NCBI GenBank assembly: GCA_903813345.2
Contig: CAIIXF020000003.1
Coordinates: 1,704,109 to 1,768,108 of the forward strand
Length of the DNA: 64,000 nucleotides
Direction of reading: 5' to 3'
DNA from: Owenia fusiformis
Taxonomy: Eukaryota > Annelida > Polychaeta > Sabellida > Oweniidae
In this document: in pieces, positions 63,000 to 64,000 of the stretch
How the letters are laid out: the number at the start of each line of letters is the position of its first letter
How positions within the stretch are numbered: the stretch's first letter is position 1
The notes under the pieces: model-generated
Databases searched by the model: none
Seen by the model: the letters and a program-made list of their open reading frames with translations, nothing else
What the model was told of the DNA's origin: nothing
Position numbers and translations under genes: made by a program

Positions 63000-63967
63000 T
63001 AGTTGGACTATGCGTCTCCATATTAAACATTGTAGATTTTAATGTAAATATAAATAAATATATTTAGTTATTGTAAATATGTAGATATTTTGTACAATTT
63101 TAATTTTATAAAAGCAATAAAGTATGGAAATTCTTAATGAAATGTTTGTTTTTCTCAAATCTTTCAAGCTACTTCACAAGCTTAATCAATGAGTTGATTC
63201 ATTCAGAATAGAGTAAAATATTATTGAAATACTCTAGTAATTTAATGCTTATTAAATATTCAAAATATTAATGGAAATATCTAGCTTACACGGTGCTGTA
63301 TAGTATTACAGCTGAAACAGTACCGTACGGCAAGGACACCACCATACCACTGTGACATTCAGGTAGTCAATTGTATTGAATAATTAAATTATATTTAAAT
63401 TCTGGTTTTGAGGCAATATATTTCAATAGTTATAAAAGGTGAATAATGATTGATCAATTCCATAGTCAGATAGTGTAATCCCATTCCCAAGTGCAGATGT
63501 AAAAATATGGCATGTGTTAAGATCAATTCACTACTATAACATTCAAACATGTCAAAAGATGGCAGTGCGATCACACCTACACATGAACAAAAATTAAGTT
63601 AGAATTGATGCACATTTCAATGTAAATGAGTGGGTTTTATTTTAAGCTTAAGTTGTGTAAGCTTGATTAATCAGGTTAAACTTGGAGAAAACACTTAATT
63701 TTTCAACTTTTTCCAAATTTTGAAATTGATTCAATTCCTCAACATTAGAATCGAGTCAACTCGAAGCTCTGAACCTGTGAGTACTTGACTCATAAGGTTG
63801 TTGTCTCACCCCTAGTACTTAATATATTAAAGAGCCCAAAATAAATGTTTCAGAAACTGTTGCTAAGATACATAAATAAATGACTCTTTTGTTTCTTTTA
63901 TGAATAGGTTATGAAAACTATATTTACTTTCGGCATAGATGAAAAGAAGAGAAATGGTATTCTTAGA
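63000..63967. other. No recognised gene
   Basis: AT-rich. A microduplication GTAGTTGGACTATG is at 62987-63012. Confidence 0.4.
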
Positions 63968-64000
63968 GGATGTACCACAGGTCTCGCAGGCCAGAGATGT
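63968..64000. repeat. ACCACAGGTCTCGCAGG repeat tract at window edge
   Basis: Start of another tract of the AGATCACACAGGTCT family seen at 3180, continuing past the window. Confidence 0.6.

Noticed and set aside
1-64000. tRNA, rRNA, snRNA genes and CRISPR arrays
   Set aside because: I looked for tRNA B-box-like GGTTCRANTCC words, rRNA-like conserved blocks and regularly spaced repeats and found none convincing. The tandem repeats present have no unique spacers.

Overview
The window looks like intron-rich, AT-rich (roughly two-thirds A+T) nuclear DNA from a metazoan, most likely an aquatic invertebrate. The evidence is splice-site-bounded short exons, C2H2 zinc fingers, a canonical metazoan histone mRNA 3' stem-loop, and many animal-type transposon families in every state of decay. 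No operon, rRNA, tRNA or CRISPR array was seen. No intact conserved host housekeeping gene was recognised. Identifications rest on motif recognition by eye, without database searches, so family names are stated with matching caution.

Layout. 0-3 kb: a PIF/Harbinger-like end with a MADF-like exon, a C2H2-finger repeat copy and a CACTA/Plavaka-like transposase fragment. 4-7 kb: an L1-like RT fragment and a 'GCCGT' minisatellite. 8-10 kb: a 548-bp tandem duplication carrying an exon of a SWIM/YqaJ-type gene, followed by the 3' end of a Penelope-like (GIY-YIG) element. 10-11.5 kb: a tyrosine-recombinase-like exon and a mariner fragment. 15.5-18.6 kb: a mariner MITE, a Tc1 transposase end running into a histone-type RNA 3'-processing signal, a second MITE, and a 1.1-kb fold-back made of two opposed mariner ends. 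19.7-23 kb: the most gene-like interval, with a two-repeat ORF, a phase-consistent three-exon small gene, and a Ser/Gln-rich plus Cys-rich ORF. 25-27 kb: a recombinase-like core-binding fragment, a 'RHKEREFI' domain copy and a decayed Ty3/gypsy integrase. 27.06-30.03 kb: a 3-kb TIR element with a zinc-finger exon and a nested Harbinger MITE. 30-33 kb: MULE/Mutator-like, CACTA-like and gypsy fragments. 34.6-37.2 kb: a two-finger recombinase-like exon, a mariner N-terminus and piggyBac. 38.8-42.8 kb: a Mutator-like GDGDS fragment, a coding minisatellite and an L1-like ORF2. 44.1-44.6 kb: a 169-bp satellite. 45.7-47.1 kb: the second and longer C2H2/CPGC gene copy. 48.3-52.7 kb: RecQ, SWIM, P-element, YqaJ and 'RYD' fragments with a local tandem array. 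54-62 kb: pogo, piggyBac, hAT, mariner and LINE fragments and nested MITEs.

As a whole this is a transposon graveyard rather than a pathway. The points most worth follow-up are: (i) a Tc1 transposase ORF ending at a perfect histone stem-loop plus HDE-like element; (ii) a RecQ-SWIM-YqaJ recombination-type gene set that recurs in pieces; (iii) several fragments of a zinc-finger/tyrosine-recombinase-like family; (iv) an unclassified 3-kb TIR element; (v) a 44-bp exact local inversion between two repeat copies; and (vi) a small three-exon gene with perfect splice phase.
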